A stretch of 64,000 nt of DNA from Candidula unifasciata (GCA_905116865.2 CAJHNH020002495.1:1-64000), one strand, 5' to 3'; numbered from the stretch's first letter, positions 1-10,930 are shown. Translations and numbers: made by a program. Notes: a model not told the origin generated them from the sequence alone.

Positions 1-256
1 AACCCAAACCTCCTATTTAAAAAACTTGGGGGAAGGTGGGGAGTATTACCCCTCGCCAATTTAAACTTGTGGAAAGGTGGGAACCACCTTGGCCAAATCC
101 AGGGGGCCTTCTTTTGTTCTAAAAACCCGGGTTTACCCAATATCCTCTTTTTTTGGGGAACTTCATAAGTTTTGATCCCTGCTGTTTTGGGAGGGGGAGG
201 AATTTTTTTGGGGGGCAAGAATTTTTTTAATACGGGGATTTTTTTTTTTTTTTTTT
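1..256. other. No gene seen
   Basis: Homopolymer-rich DNA with many runs of T, G and A. No frame or repeat relationship supported apart from a poly-T run just before the repeat that starts near 257. Confidence 0.6.
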
Positions 257-1480
257 TTCACGAACCCGCGGGAAATTTCCATGGAAGGCCCCGTTAATCG
301 TCCGCTGGACTTTTGGTTTTCCCTGGACCTGATTTTTGCGTGTACAACCTTTTTTTCATTCCTGCCTCTTGGGCATGTACCCGATTCGAAGGAAACGTCA
401 GGCCTATTTCTGGGGTGACGTCCATTGTTTTGGGGGGGGTCAGACTTTGCCATTTGTGGGTGTCCCCTTTTCCCTCCTCGCCGCGGGTATTGCCCCCGGA
501 GTACCCCTTTGGGCAGCCCCTTGGACGTTTGGCCCTCAGGAAGGCAGGGCAGATCATGGGCATTCCCTGCCATCCACAGAGGCTTCCATGTATTGCAGAG
601 CCGGACACATGGCTCTCTGGTTTCTTGGCTCAACCAAGTAATCGTCAACGTCCCGCACATGCCTGCTTAAACCTCACAACCGTATCAGGCCTCCCGCTCG
701 ACAGGGGCTTAGCGCCCTCTGGAAGTCAGCGGGGAGCAGCCCGTGGGTTTTGGACTTTTGTGGACCACACAGATAGGTTACATTAGCCCGACAGAATTTC
801 ACATCCTGATCAGGCATATCGTTATCAGTTTTGTCCCAACACTCGAGCGAAGTGGGGTCTTAGGGTGTGGACATTCTGCCTTTTTCAGTTCCAGAGTGCA
901 AATTTTGATGGTCAGATTTTGATCCGTATGATCTAGGTTTTGTCGACATTTAGGCTTAGCCATCCGATGGAGGTTGCTGTTGTGGTGTACCACAGCGCGG
1001 TGACGACGACACTGGGGCCCAACCGAGGATGCACAAGGATGGCCAGCCCATGTATGGTTGCTGTTGTGGTGCACCTCAGCGCATGGGTGACGACGACACT
1101 GAGAATTAACCGAGGATAGCATTGAGCCATGTTCTCTTTACTCAGCAGGTCTTTTAACCAGGGTTTGTTGTAATTTTAGCTGTACTTTTGTCAAACCTAC
1201 TCATGTTCCTGGTGAGTTTTGATAACATTTTTCACCCAAGCGTTTGGGGCGCTGGCTGATGAGAGCCACAAGGACAATCACCTCTGTGGGCCGCCAAACT
1301 CCGAGATCCCCTGACAGCTCTGTTAATGCTCATTTGAGACATTATCCGTGGGCGTCACGGACGCGAGGACGTGCTGTAGGGGTCTGGTGCTTGAGGTTCC
1401 GTACAAACCAGGATAGTAAAGGACTGGCGCCACGAGTGACGTACGGAGTATCTCCTAATACACATCATGTTGGACTTAAC
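257..1480 (+). repeat. Long (about 1.2 kb) interspersed repeat, copy A
   Basis: Collinear with the reverse complement of 20835-22035. Shared landmarks include GGGCAGATCATGGGCATTCC, GTGACGACGACACTG, GAGACATTATCCGTGG and GGAGTATCTCCT. Its first 200 bases are a diverged copy of the abundant 0.3-kb repeat found all over the window. The GTGACGACGACACTG block is duplicated inside this copy (about 972-1013 and 1053-1103). No protein frame is conserved between the two copies. Confidence 0.75.
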
Positions 1481-2358
1481 TTCCCCTCACGCATGTGACA
1501 TAAATCACTGCGCCACATACAGGGAGTGACTGCAGTCAAGCTGATTTCAAGAAATTAGTATTTCTTACATAGCACAAAATGTGACAAGAAAGCTTTCCCT
1601 TCGTTAAGCTTTCTAGTCACATTCTGCGTTATATGTAGCATTTCTTAATAATACAGGGCCTATTAAGACAGTACTTAAGTACAACAGTTAAGGGACAAAT
1701 AGAAATCTTTTCAATAGTATGGAAATACATGCTCTGTCTGACACTTTCAATGAACAGCTGCTCTGCTAGAGAAACTAAGCCATATTCGATATCACGTAAC
1801 TGCAGTTCTAACATCATAGCAGGTCAACCCATAGAAATCACACAGAAAGTCCTTCACTGTCCCTTGTGGAAAAATGTACACATATGCAGTCTCAGCAAAC
1901 CCAAATGCATACACATGCACAGCCATCAGAAGTACCAATGCAAACAGTCCAACACAAGAAAAGCAGTTCATCATCGATGGAGGCAACAAGTAAAAAAGAT
2001 CAGTAGTTTCATATGTAAATAATCATTTATAGCATCACCAGCTCCGTGGCAATAGACCACTCGCCGTTTTCTGAATCTCTGCTTCACAAGAAAAGTCTTG
2101 TTAGACAGTAAAAAATGCATTAAAAATAAAATCCGCAGCTCACAGTATCAGGCAAAGGAAATATATCTGTTCAGTCTGTATATGGAGGAAAATGCAATGG
2201 CAAACTATTTTCGGAAGCAAAAACTTCCCACAAACAGTAAACTCTGCCTATTCTCCAAACTGACTGGAAGTCAAATGATATAACCAAATGAAATGAATTT
2301 GATTGTATATCTTTTATATACCCTTTTTTAAATATAAAAATATATAAAAATTATTAAC
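1481..2358. other. Intron/intergenic DNA downstream of the P450 exon
   Basis: No convincing exon. About 1495-1560 resembles part of 45230-45290 (CAGTCAAGCTGAT block). About 1960-2280 is a diverged relative of 57190-57460. Both are probably old dispersed repeats. Confidence 0.5.
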
Positions 2359-2523
2359 CTCAAGCAAATGTCCAAATAGGAAATTAGCAGGTCTTTGAGG
2401 AAACTTCTTGTACAGAGCTCTTCTTCTGCTGAAAGACTTGAATGATTCAATCAACTTCACCAGCAGCACAGTCACCATGGCCAGAATTACTGCCCCAGCA
2501 ACATAACTGGTATATGTAGCCAT
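2359..2523 (-). CDS. Cytochrome P450 (CYP4-like), first coding exon
   Basis: Codes for 55 residues starting MATYTSYVAG. Residues about 7-27 form one hydrophobic N-terminal anchor. Then comes a basic stretch (SRRRALYKK) and the proline hinge FPQRPANFLFGHLLE, which closely resembles the FPGPPxHWLFGHL hinge of CYP4-type microsomal P450s. A donor GAG|GTTAAT follows in phase 0. Such enzymes sit on the ER membrane and hydroxylate fatty acids or other small lipophilic substrates; the exact substrate cannot be told. Later exons should lie at lower coordinates, but no other P450 exon was found between 1 and 2358, so the gene either continues outside the window or is a lone exon. The I-helix and heme-binding cysteine are not in the window. 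Confidence 0.7.
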
Positions 2524-2629
2524 CTTGATTGTTTCCTATCTGTAAAAAAAATACATGGAAATGTAGAGAAACTATCAGCAATCACTAACTTAAATATCTA
2601 GGAAGTATATTCTCCACACTGTTCACTCA

Positions 2630-3140
2630 CTCCCAAAGGGCCTTCCCAACATCTGTCTTGTCATATATCAGTTCACCACCAAGTGGTGCAGAACCGGCCT
2701 GTCTAACTGCTAGCTCATTTCCCAACACACCGACATACCTGGAGAAAATATCCAAAGGATGCTAACTACCCGGGATCTCAAGTGATGCTTGCCACTCTGC
2801 ACGGAGCATACCTATCTCCACCTTTCTCAACATGCTCTGTGAGTCAGTTACATCAAGGCATGTGTGCACAGCTGATTCTCAAGTCAGCAGAAGGCAGCAG
2901 TGACTGCCTCAACTTCCATTCTCAAACTAAATGTTGTGATAGTATATGCCAGACTTTGTTGCACTAAGCGATGTCCATTCGCTTTTGCTATGAACCCCCA
3001 TGCATTTTCTCTACTGCTCAACACACAGCCATCTGTAAAGATAATCACATCATCTGGGCAGAAACTGTCATGAATCATTTGTTGAACTTCTGATTCTGCA
3101 GCACCAGCTGGCCAGTCCCTGCACTAACGACCAAAAGTGA
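2630..3140 (-). mobile_element. Jockey-like LINE fragment (RNase H region)
   Basis: Minus-strand translation shows IIFTDGCV, a run like the RNase H1 IYTDGS motif, then a WGF-A stretch, LRMEVEAVTA and LTDSQSMLRKVE, the usual order of RNase H in Jockey-type non-LTR retrotransposons. It carries stops and frame changes and is dead. Confidence 0.7.
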
Positions 3141-3204
3141 TTGGAACCCTACACAAGTCTGAAATTTTCTTGGTATATTGACGAGAGCTATGATACTTTT
3201 ATCT

Positions 3205-3293
3205 ACCTATAATAAAATACATGAATGAATACAGAAGCTATTAAAACCACAGCCTGAAATACAGCATCTGGCACATAACTGGTATATCCAGCC
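3205..3293 (-). pseudogene. Decayed second copy of the P450 first exon
   Basis: On the minus strand a frame starts MAGYTSYVPDAVFQAVVLIA and ends at a stop after about 29 residues. Its first 25 bases closely match the start of the P450 exon at 2523 (MATYTSYVAGAVILA). The hydrophobic anchor is kept, but the basic stretch and proline hinge are lost. Best read as a relic of a tandem P450 duplication. Confidence 0.5.
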
Positions 3294-3726
3294 ATCTTGT
3301 TTCTTGTTTCAAAGAAATGGTACTATTCTTCTGAATGTGTTTATGCAACATTAATACTGTTCATTTTATTCCACCCGCCTCTTCCTCCCCTCCTCCCATT
3401 TTCCCCAGTTAAATTACTGTCTTCCTCTTACTCTCCTACCTTCAACTTTTTATCCCACTTTGATTTTCAGGAGTATTATGTATTTTAACTCTTCTGATCC
3501 CATAAGGCTGTGTGAAAAAAATATGTTTTTCCCTATTGAAGGGTTCCACAAAAACATTAATCTACTGCTGTGCTGCAGCAAAGAAACAAACAAATGTTAC
3601 CCCTGAGGTTTACAGGTTTTCCTAGTATGCACTGATCAAAACCTTAAATGACCTGGAGGATTGAACAGAATATTATTCAAACCAAAGCTGCTATTATTAC
3701 TAATGATTATTTAATATGTAGCATAC

Positions 3727-4064
3727 AAATTTGACTTAAGAAAGAAAGAACGTGATGTGATGTTTGGCACATGGAGGAAGAATAGCCAGCATATAAATTT
3801 GACTTAAGAAAGAAAGAACGTGATGTGATGTTTGGCACATGGAGGAAGAATAGCCAGCACATAAATTTGACTTAAGAAAGAAAGAACGTGATGTGATGTT
3901 TGGCACATGGAGGAAGAATAGCCAGCATATAAATTTGACTTAAGAAAGAAAGAACATGATATGATGTTTGGCACATGGAGGAAGAAAAGCCAGCATAAAA
4001 ATTTGACTTAAGTAAGAAAGTATGTGATGTGTTGTTTGGCACGTAGGAGGAGAATAGCCAGTAA
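3727..4064. repeat. 68-bp minisatellite, 5 copies
   Basis: Unit contains TTGACTTAAGAAAGAAAGAA and TGTTTGGCACATGGAGGAAG; five units, the last one the most changed. Confidence 0.95.
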
Positions 4065-4490
4065 CACATCAACTATTGTTTGGGGCTGACAAAGTTAATG
4101 TTGCTAATCCATTTATTATAATGATGTCAATTATTATATTGTTATAATTTTATGATGGCATCATGGCATAACATAACATCTACATTTTCAATGACAAGCA
4201 GTGCAAAGACAGAAAGCTGTGGATAGAAAAGATAACCAATGCCACAAAGCATAGACTATATTTATTATTTAGTGGTGCTGCTGTTGTTGTTTATACTGTT
4301 GTGATTTGTGTTATTGTTTGTACTATTCTGTCATCCCTTTATTTAATATGCCTTTAAATTTCCTGTCAATTTTTTTTTATGTCTGTGAAAACTTAAGCCC
4401 AAATTTAGGTTAATTTAATCTTTTCGCTGCTCACCTGATTTCAGTATTAAAAGTTAAAAAAAAATTAATGGAAGATGGGAAAACTAAAAA
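4065..4490. other. No feature seen
   Basis: AT-rich intergenic DNA without recognisable coding or repeat structure. Confidence 0.5.
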
Positions 4491-4499
4491 TACACAAGC

Positions 4500-4870
4500 A
4501 AAATACTTTTTTTTCTTCCTCTTCTTTGTTCACCAGCTGTAAATTCCAGCAGAAAGTAGTGGCACCTGATTTCATTACTAAAAAAAAAAAATTAATTAAA
4601 GATGGGAGAACGAAAATGACACAAATGAAATACTTCTTCTTTGTTTTACTGGCTGTAATTTCTAGCAGAAAGTCCTGTTTGTCCATCCATTTTGACTTTG
4701 GCTTTGTGCCAGGGAATGAGTTTTGTGTGTACATCCATTTTACTGGCTTATTTGTGTGCGGTTGGCTGTTCCCTGCTGCTCAGGAAGATGCACTCGAACT
4801 TGGAAGGAAGCTACCAGTTAGTTGACTGCTATGACAGGCTTGTTGGGGAAGCAGTGGGTCTATTGTGGTG
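4500..4870 (+). repeat. Abundant 0.3-kb repeat, two nested 5' starts
   Basis: Member of the family whose consensus runs from (TTC)n-TTCACCAGCTGTAAA through CCAGAACCTGAGTT and GCAGATGCACTC to GGCAGTGGGTCTGTTC. Here the 5' end occurs twice (about 4500-4570 and 4640 onward) before a single 3' part. Confidence 0.75.
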
Positions 4871-5114
4871 TTCAAACATAAAATTAGTCTCCTATAGGAC
4901 CATACATCTATGCTATAATTTATATTTACATACTCATGTTTTTATGCTACGCATTAAAAAAATAAATAGCACTAGCAGTAGTTTAATTTGAATAATATCC
5001 TGTTCAAACATTTTGGTTATAATTGTGATTTACAGTGTACACTGTATTTTCAGGTAAAATGCAGAAGGCATGAACACAAAAGCAATATAAATAAAAATTT
5101 ACTTGATACAAAAA

Positions 5115-5277
5115 TTATCATTTTATATAAGGCCTGTACAATATGAAACAGTAAAAGTATACACAGAAATTATTATATTACATAGGACCTATACAATATG
5201 AAACAGTAAAAGTATACACAGAAATTATTATATTACATAGGACCTATACAATATGAAACAAGCAAAAGTATACACTG
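5115..5277. repeat. 55-bp tandem repeat, about 3 copies
   Basis: Unit ACCTATACAATATGAAACAG followed by TAAAAGTATACACAGAAATT; AT-rich. Confidence 0.9.
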
Positions 5278-5279
5278 TA

Positions 5280-6660
5280 TACTGTCATCTCAGTTTTAAT
5301 CCAGTGGATTAAACAGAATATTAACTATGTGAAAACTACTTTTTATTTTAAATCCTAATTAATTATATATTTTATTTTTAAATACTTCAGTCAAAATTCC
5401 CCTAAAAGTGGGGGGGGGGGGGGGGGTTGGGGTGTGACATAACAGCTCACACAAGTCTACTAATGGACAGTTTGTTTGTTTGTTTGTTTGTTTAAGTATA
5501 CAGAAGCCATGAGCTGTTAACCCTTAGGCTCGGTATTATGGATATCGCAATCTTTCGGCCTTGATTCCATTGTAAATACCGTAAATCTGGGAGAAATGTG
5601 GCTTTTCTGCCTACCCCCCCCCCCCCCCCCTTTTTTTTCCTTCTGGGGGTGAACCCGGACCACAAGGTGTTCGTCACCCGGTCACCGCGCAATCCGGTTT
5701 AGCCAACTACGCTAGAGAACCGGGCATTTACCTTAGTTTTTTCCCTGCACAGTTGCATATCTTGACAGGTAATTAGTAGTTCATGTTTAAATTTGTTCTA
5801 CCATTTTCCAAGAAACTTGTTATGAAACTGTTATTGGCAGCTGTTTCCAAGTTATACTATAGTCTTAGTACAATAATTTGTTTCTACTAATAAATAAAAA
5901 AGTCAGAGCTTACAGTTAACAGTTTTTTACTTTACATCAATGTCAATACTGAAACTGTAACATTGTATCAGAAGACTTGAGCAGGTACACTGGACTTTAA
6001 ACCTTCTGGCAAATGATTACTAGTTAAACATTATTTTTAACCATAAGCGGCAACAATCATTTTTATAAAGCTAAAGTAGTAAAATAAATAGACTGTCAAA
6101 ATAATTCCATTAAAAAATATGTTACTTGCTTGACAGCTGCGGGTGCCACTTACATCAATGTTTGTTTTATTTAATGTCACTATACCGGACTGTGTCTATG
6201 GTTCCTCATACAGTAATAACACAGTTCGCTTCACTCAACCGTTATCTGCAATTTTCCTTTTTATCTGTGACATATTTAAAGAGCATTGCTTAAAGATATG
6301 GCTGGTTCGCCAAGATAAAATCTCCGTTCATTCACGGCCGTGGGTTTACATAAAATCTATTGTATGTATGGGCTCTCCTTGAAATAACTGATGTTCTGTG
6401 TATATTGCTACATCGTGCTAAATGCTGTCGCTATAGTGTCTGGCGTCTTATATAAACACCGTTTTTTTTTTTTCTTTATAACTTATACTTTTGCTTATTA
6501 ATATTGAAAGATTATGTTTGTCATTAATTGTTTTCCAGTTGTCATATTCGCGCCGTGCTATTTATAATGTATTTTTTTATCCGCACATTTGCAGCTTTTT
6601 TATTAAGTGAAATAAACAGTTAGCTTTTCATTTGCTATATAAATCCTCTATTTTTGTTCC
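5280..6660. other. Intergenic DNA, homopolymer runs
   Basis: Holds a poly-G run (about 5409-5426), (GTTT)n near 5471, and a poly-C/T run near 5616-5640. No gene or recognised repeat otherwise. Confidence 0.5.
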
Positions 6661-6813
6661 TGTCATGTATTGCATAAGGACACACTGTGTGGAGCGGCTA
6701 GGCGCTCGCCTGGGGATCCAAAAGTCGTGGGTTCGTGTCCTGATGGAACCGGACTTTTCAGAAATGACCTTGGCTCACAGGTTGACCTAACCTTGAATGG
6801 GGACACGTCCAGC

Positions 6814-6824
6814 TATATATATAT

Positions 6825-6876
<52 letters not shown>
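6814..6876. repeat. (TA)n microsatellite
   Basis: Nearly pure TA repeat; explains open frames of alternating Tyr-Ile. Confidence 0.98.
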
Positions 6877-6879
<3 letters not shown>

Positions 6880-6887
<8 letters not shown>

Positions 6888-7112
6888 GCGTATCCTTACA
6901 GGACGTTGCAGAACCAACCCTAACAGCCCCTGGCTGTTGTGTGGTTTCTCTAGGCAATTTACATCCATGTAGTTTGCCATTGGTTACTGGACAGTCGGCT
7001 TTCTTGAAACCAACGTCCGAAACCAAACGCAAGGCGCATTGCCTGCAGCTGGCCTCGAACCTGGCATCCCGGCATTACGAAGCGAAGCGTTCGCATCCAC
7101 TTAGCCACAGAG
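6880..7112 (-). mobile_element. tRNA-derived SINE (family B)
   Basis: On the minus strand it begins with a tRNA-like head: GTCGGCTCTGTGGCTAAGTG (A box region) and GCCAGGTTCGAGGCC (B box). Other copies: 15068-15310, 38430-38600 and 55600-55850. Confidence 0.75.
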
Positions 7113-7399
7113 CCGACTTGTATATATATATATAAATAGAGAAGGCCGTGAATGGGGACCAGGTACTGTCCTGTGAAGTAAGGAGTGCTGACGTGATGTT
7201 GACCCCCCCCCCCCCCCCCACCTAGTTCCGACTGGTCTATAAAATATAGGTCTAGCCCTACACGCCTGAATGCAAATGTAGAAGGTCGAAAGAAAAAAAA
7301 AAGAAGTAAAAAGTATTTCAGTATCCTCGTCGGTGCAACGGAGTTAGTGCACTGCGCTGAGATTCCTTAGACTTAGGCTTGAGTTAGAAGTAGAACGAA

Positions 7400-7485
7400 G
7401 CACTTATGGGTTACACCCGTGTGCCATGATGTTGATCCGTTGAATAAACATAGACCTAAAGCCTGAATGGGTTAAAAAGAGTCCT
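7400..7485 (+). mobile_element. SINE A tail fragment
   Basis: Short piece with TGCCATGATGTTGATCCG and AAAAGAGTCCTTTACT, like the 3' part of the family A copies. Confidence 0.45.
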
Positions 7486-7659
7486 TTACTATTTTAACAT
7501 ATGTAGTCAATTTTTCAACAATATCCTGTTCAACCCTTAGGGTTATAATTGGGATATATAGTGTTCATATTCGAATACATATTAGTTATAATTTATTTAA
7601 GATAAATATGTAAACTGTTTTGTTTCAAATATTGCTTTCTTATAGGGGAACAAGTTACG

Positions 7660-7890
7660 AACTCAGTCCCAGCTCCGCCCAGCTACACACTAGGTTCCCC
7701 TTTCATTGATGCTTAGTCAGGCTGGTCCACGTTGCTCAAGGTTACAGGAGTGTCCTGGCCTACTGCTGTAGATTGTACTCTCTCGTGGTGCTTAGGTTTA
7801 GTGTGTGGGGGTTAGGGTTAGGGCCAGTTGTACGTGTTACGGGGTCGTTAAAGGCGCTCACATCCTGTATTATAGAGCACGGTTTCAATT
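7660..7890 (+). repeat. Dispersed repeat shared with 39270-39380
   Basis: GGGTTAGGGCCAGTT-(T/G)TAC and GGGGTCG(T/G)TAAAGGC recur at 39310-39355 in the same order. Two TTAGGG units occur, but this is not a telomere. Confidence 0.55.
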
Positions 7891-8289
7891 ACTGGGAGGG
7901 GGGAGGGGGTTGCTCTCAAACATCATCATTTTCCTCGCCTACAGGCGTAGGTGATACTGTTTCTCCTGGGTCTTTTGTGGTGGCGGTTGTTGGCTGCGGT
8001 GTATTTTTTGTAAGTATACTGCTGTATTAAAAGAATTCTGTAATCAGGTAAATAACATAATTCCAATATAGTCCGTTCTTGGTCAATTTATATTATGTTA
8101 CTAACTATATAATTGTGTACAATACAGACATACATAGAGGTGGATGGCTAGATGAATATCAGTGGTGGACAGGGGCGGGCAGGACAAGGGCCGTCTTATG
8201 GGTTATAAGGTGAGGGGGGGAGAAAGCTTGTGGTTTTGGTTGGCTTGGTGAGGAAGGATAGAAAGTATATGTTAAATAGTTATACACAT

Positions 8290-8548
8290 GTAAAGTAAAG
8301 GACCATTTTCCAGGCGTATTGGGTATATAGGGCTGGACCTATATTTTATACACCAAACAGCACTTGGTGGGTGATGTGGTCAGCATCACACCGGTCGTCT
8401 TTAACTTCCCAGGGCTGTACCTGGTACTCAATCAAGCCTGGGTCAACCTGGGAGCCAAGGTCATTTTAGAAAAAATGTCCGGACCCCAACCCACGACCTC
8501 CCGATCTGTAGGCGAGCGTCTAGCCACTAGACCACGGCTGCTCCTTGT
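8290..8548 (-). mobile_element. SINE A, near-full copy
   Basis: Reverse complement runs from a tRNA-like head (GTGGTCTAGTGGCTAGACGC, GTCGTGGGTTGGGG) through CCTTGGCTCCCAGG to the TATAGGTCCAGCCC tail and GGTCCTTTACTTTAC end. Confidence 0.75.
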
Positions 8549-8639
8549 CTTACAAATGAAAATAAAATAAAGGGACAGGCGTCACTTGGCTCTTGGGGTT
8601 GTTTGTGGTCAAGCAGCATCACCATCACGTGCCTTGCTG

Positions 8640-8782
8640 ACAGGCGTGGGCGACCATCTTTTCTCTGGGCCAGTTGTTGTGTCGGTTGTTAGCTGATAAG
8701 CAAAGGACGGGAAGTGGGCGACCATCTTTTCCCTGGGCCAGTTGTGGTGTCGGTTGTTAGCTGATAAGCAAAGATGTCGGTG
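8640..8782. repeat. 72-bp tandem duplication
   Basis: GGGCGACCATCTTTTC to TTAGCTGATAAGCAAAG occurs twice in direct order. Confidence 0.9.
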
Positions 8783-9149
8783 GCTAAGCGAGGTAGTCAA
8801 GTTATCGTGACGACTGATTAGATGTGGGGTGTTAGGGCCACCTGGGCATATAGTTTTTTATAAAAGCAAAAAATTATGACAACAGTGGTTGGTGTTGTAT
8901 CACAGTGTTAGGTGCCGGTGACTCAGTGAAGGAGTCTAGTTGGCTAGTAACATGAAGAGTTTTAGGGGTCCTCAGGGCATATGGTGCTATGACTTGATAT
9001 TGAGGGGGGAAAAGGCAATAAAATATATTAAATTGGCTTGGTGTCATGTCACAATGTTAGATATGGATGTTCAGCAAGAGGAGTAAATTGTCATGGCGAC
9101 CAGTTAGATGGGTTTTAAGGGTCGAAAGGCACAGAAAGTTGCTCAGAAT

Positions 9150-10690
9150 ACATGTTAGTGATGGGTCTTTGTAAGTCATTCACTGATGTTTCTTGGTAAG
9201 TCAACCACTGTTCTTGGGGCAACTTAAAGCAGGCTATGTATTTCATAAGGCATTCACCAAATTGGTACACCTTAAGTCGCTCGATGGTTTCTTGTTTGGG
9301 AAATTTTAAGTCAGTGTACATTGGAAAATGTTCACTAGTTCTCCTTAGTAAGTCTTCACTGATGTTCCTTGATAAGGTATTAACTGTCCTTGGGAATATT
9401 CAGTCACCCACTTTCTCCATTGAGACACAACTCGAGGTCTTTCTCCTTTATGACACCTTAGGTCATTCATTCACTGAATGTTTCTTGTTACCTTGTTAAT
9501 TTTCATTGGCACTATTTAAGTCAATAGATGTCTTTTTTCTTGGGGCCATTGCTCAATATGTTGTTCCTTAAAAAACATAATCAATTGCGCATAATACAAC
9601 ACAGATCTGTCATTGGTCGGGGGGCTGTGTGGTTCGGGGCATGGTGTCCGCCAGGAATGCTGGAGGTTCCGGGTTCAATACTCGGTAAGAGCTGGGATTT
9701 TTTCACGTGGACGCCCATGTGCATTGTTGCACACATAAAAAATCCCTTGGCAGTTGGAAATAAAAAAGAGTAGCCTAACGGGGCTGCCCGAGCATAATTT
9801 TTAGCTTAAAATCTACCTAAAGTATTTTAGAGAGTCTGTACACTGTGCTAAGCTTCTTCGGACTTGAGTTAGAAGAAGAAAGGAGTATTTATAGGGTTAC
9901 TAACCATGTACCATGATGTTGGTCCGTTGTTCAAACTTCAAACTGTCACTTGTCTTGACAAGTCGGCTATGGAAGTTCATTGGTAAGTCTGTTACTATCC
10001 TTGAGACACAGCAATTTACTCAGTGTGTTCTCCTTTTGGGACACCCTAAGTCACACAAGGTATTTCTCAAGTCTGTCATGGGTCTTGGACAAGTAAGCCA
10101 CTGAAGTTCCTTGGTAAGTCATCCACTGTCCCTAGGGCACCTCAAGTCACTCAATGTCTTTCTTCTTTGAGACATCTTAAGTAGCTCAAAGTACTCAAGT
10201 CTGTCACTGGGCTTGACAAGTCAGGTCACGGAAGTTCCTTTGTAAGTCGGTCACTATCCTTGGTATACTTTAAGTCAATAGATGTCTTTCTTCTTTGGGA
10301 CACTTTGAGTGGGTCAAGGTGGTTCTTAAGTCTGTCACTGGTCTTGACGAGTCAGGTCACTGAAGTTCCTTGGTAATTTGGTCACTATCCTTGGTATACT
10401 TTAAGTCAATAGATGTCTTTCTCCTTTGGGACACTCTTGAGTGGGTCAGGTACTTCTTAAGTATGTCACTGGTCTTGACAAGCCAGGTCATAAAAGTTCC
10501 TTGGGTAATTGGCCACTATCCTTGGTAAACTTTAGGTCAATTTATGTATTTCTCATTTGGGACACTTTGAGTCGGTCAAGGTGCTTCTTATGTCTGTCAC
10601 TGTTCTTGACAAGGGTCACCAATGTTCCTTGGTAAGTCATCCTCTGTCTTTGGGACACCGCAAGTCACTCGATGTCTATTAACCCTCATG
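9150..10690. repeat. 131-bp satellite, degenerate, interrupted by a SINE
   Basis: From about 9930 to 10690 the landmark CTGTCACTGGTCTTGACAAG recurs every 127-132 bases, with GAAGTTCCTTGGTAAGTC and TAAGTCAATAGATGTCTTTC in between. Older units lie at 9150-9520. The array is broken by a SINE-like insert at about 9605-9800. Confidence 0.8.
9605..9800 (+). mobile_element. SINE-like element (family C)
   Basis: tRNA-like head with GGTTCCGGGTTCAATACTCG as B box, then a short inverted pair, GGGATTTTTTCACGTGG and CACATAAAAAATCCC. Single copy here. Confidence 0.55.
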
Positions 10691-10724
10691 ATGCTAGTGA
10701 TTATTGGGGATTTAAACAAATTAT

Positions 10725-10930
10725 TCAACGTGTGGGTTCCGGGACCCCATTGTGGGGGGAAAACAAGAACAGACCCACTGCCTCCTCAACAAGCATCTCA
10801 TTGGAGTTGTCTAATTGTAGACTTCCTTCAAAGTCAGAGAACTTCTGCCTGAGTGGCAAGGAACAATCAACTGTGCACAAATAAGCAATTAAAGTTGGTA
10901 CCCAAGTACATGTATGCAACAGAAGAAAAA
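10725..10930 (-). repeat. Abundant 0.3-kb repeat
   Basis: Minus-strand copy lacking the (TTC)n-side half; keeps the 3' end (GGACCCCATTGTGGGGGGAA on plus) and AAGTCAGAGAACTTCTGCCT. Confidence 0.7.

Larger units (their letters stand above)
6670..7270 (+). mobile_element. tRNA-derived SINE (family A) split by an inserted SINE B
   Basis: The head (about 6685-6805) has tRNA-like A and B boxes (GTGGAGCGGCTAGG and GGGTTCGTGTCC); the tail (about 7148-7265) has the family signature TGATGTTGACC, GACTGGTCTATAAAATATAG and TAGCCCTA. Between them sit (TA)n, a minus-strand SINE B and more (TA)n. The short TGAATGGGGAC occurs on both sides, as expected for a target-site duplication. Confidence 0.7.

Noticed and set aside
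1792..1989. 65-residue minus frame with a hydrophobic N-terminus as a secreted protein
   Set aside because: No splice signals, partner exon or recognised family, and it overlaps a diverged dispersed repeat.
7800..7825. TTAGGG units resembling telomere sequence
   Set aside because: Only two or so units, in a dispersed repeat also found at 39.3 kb; not an interstitial telomere array.
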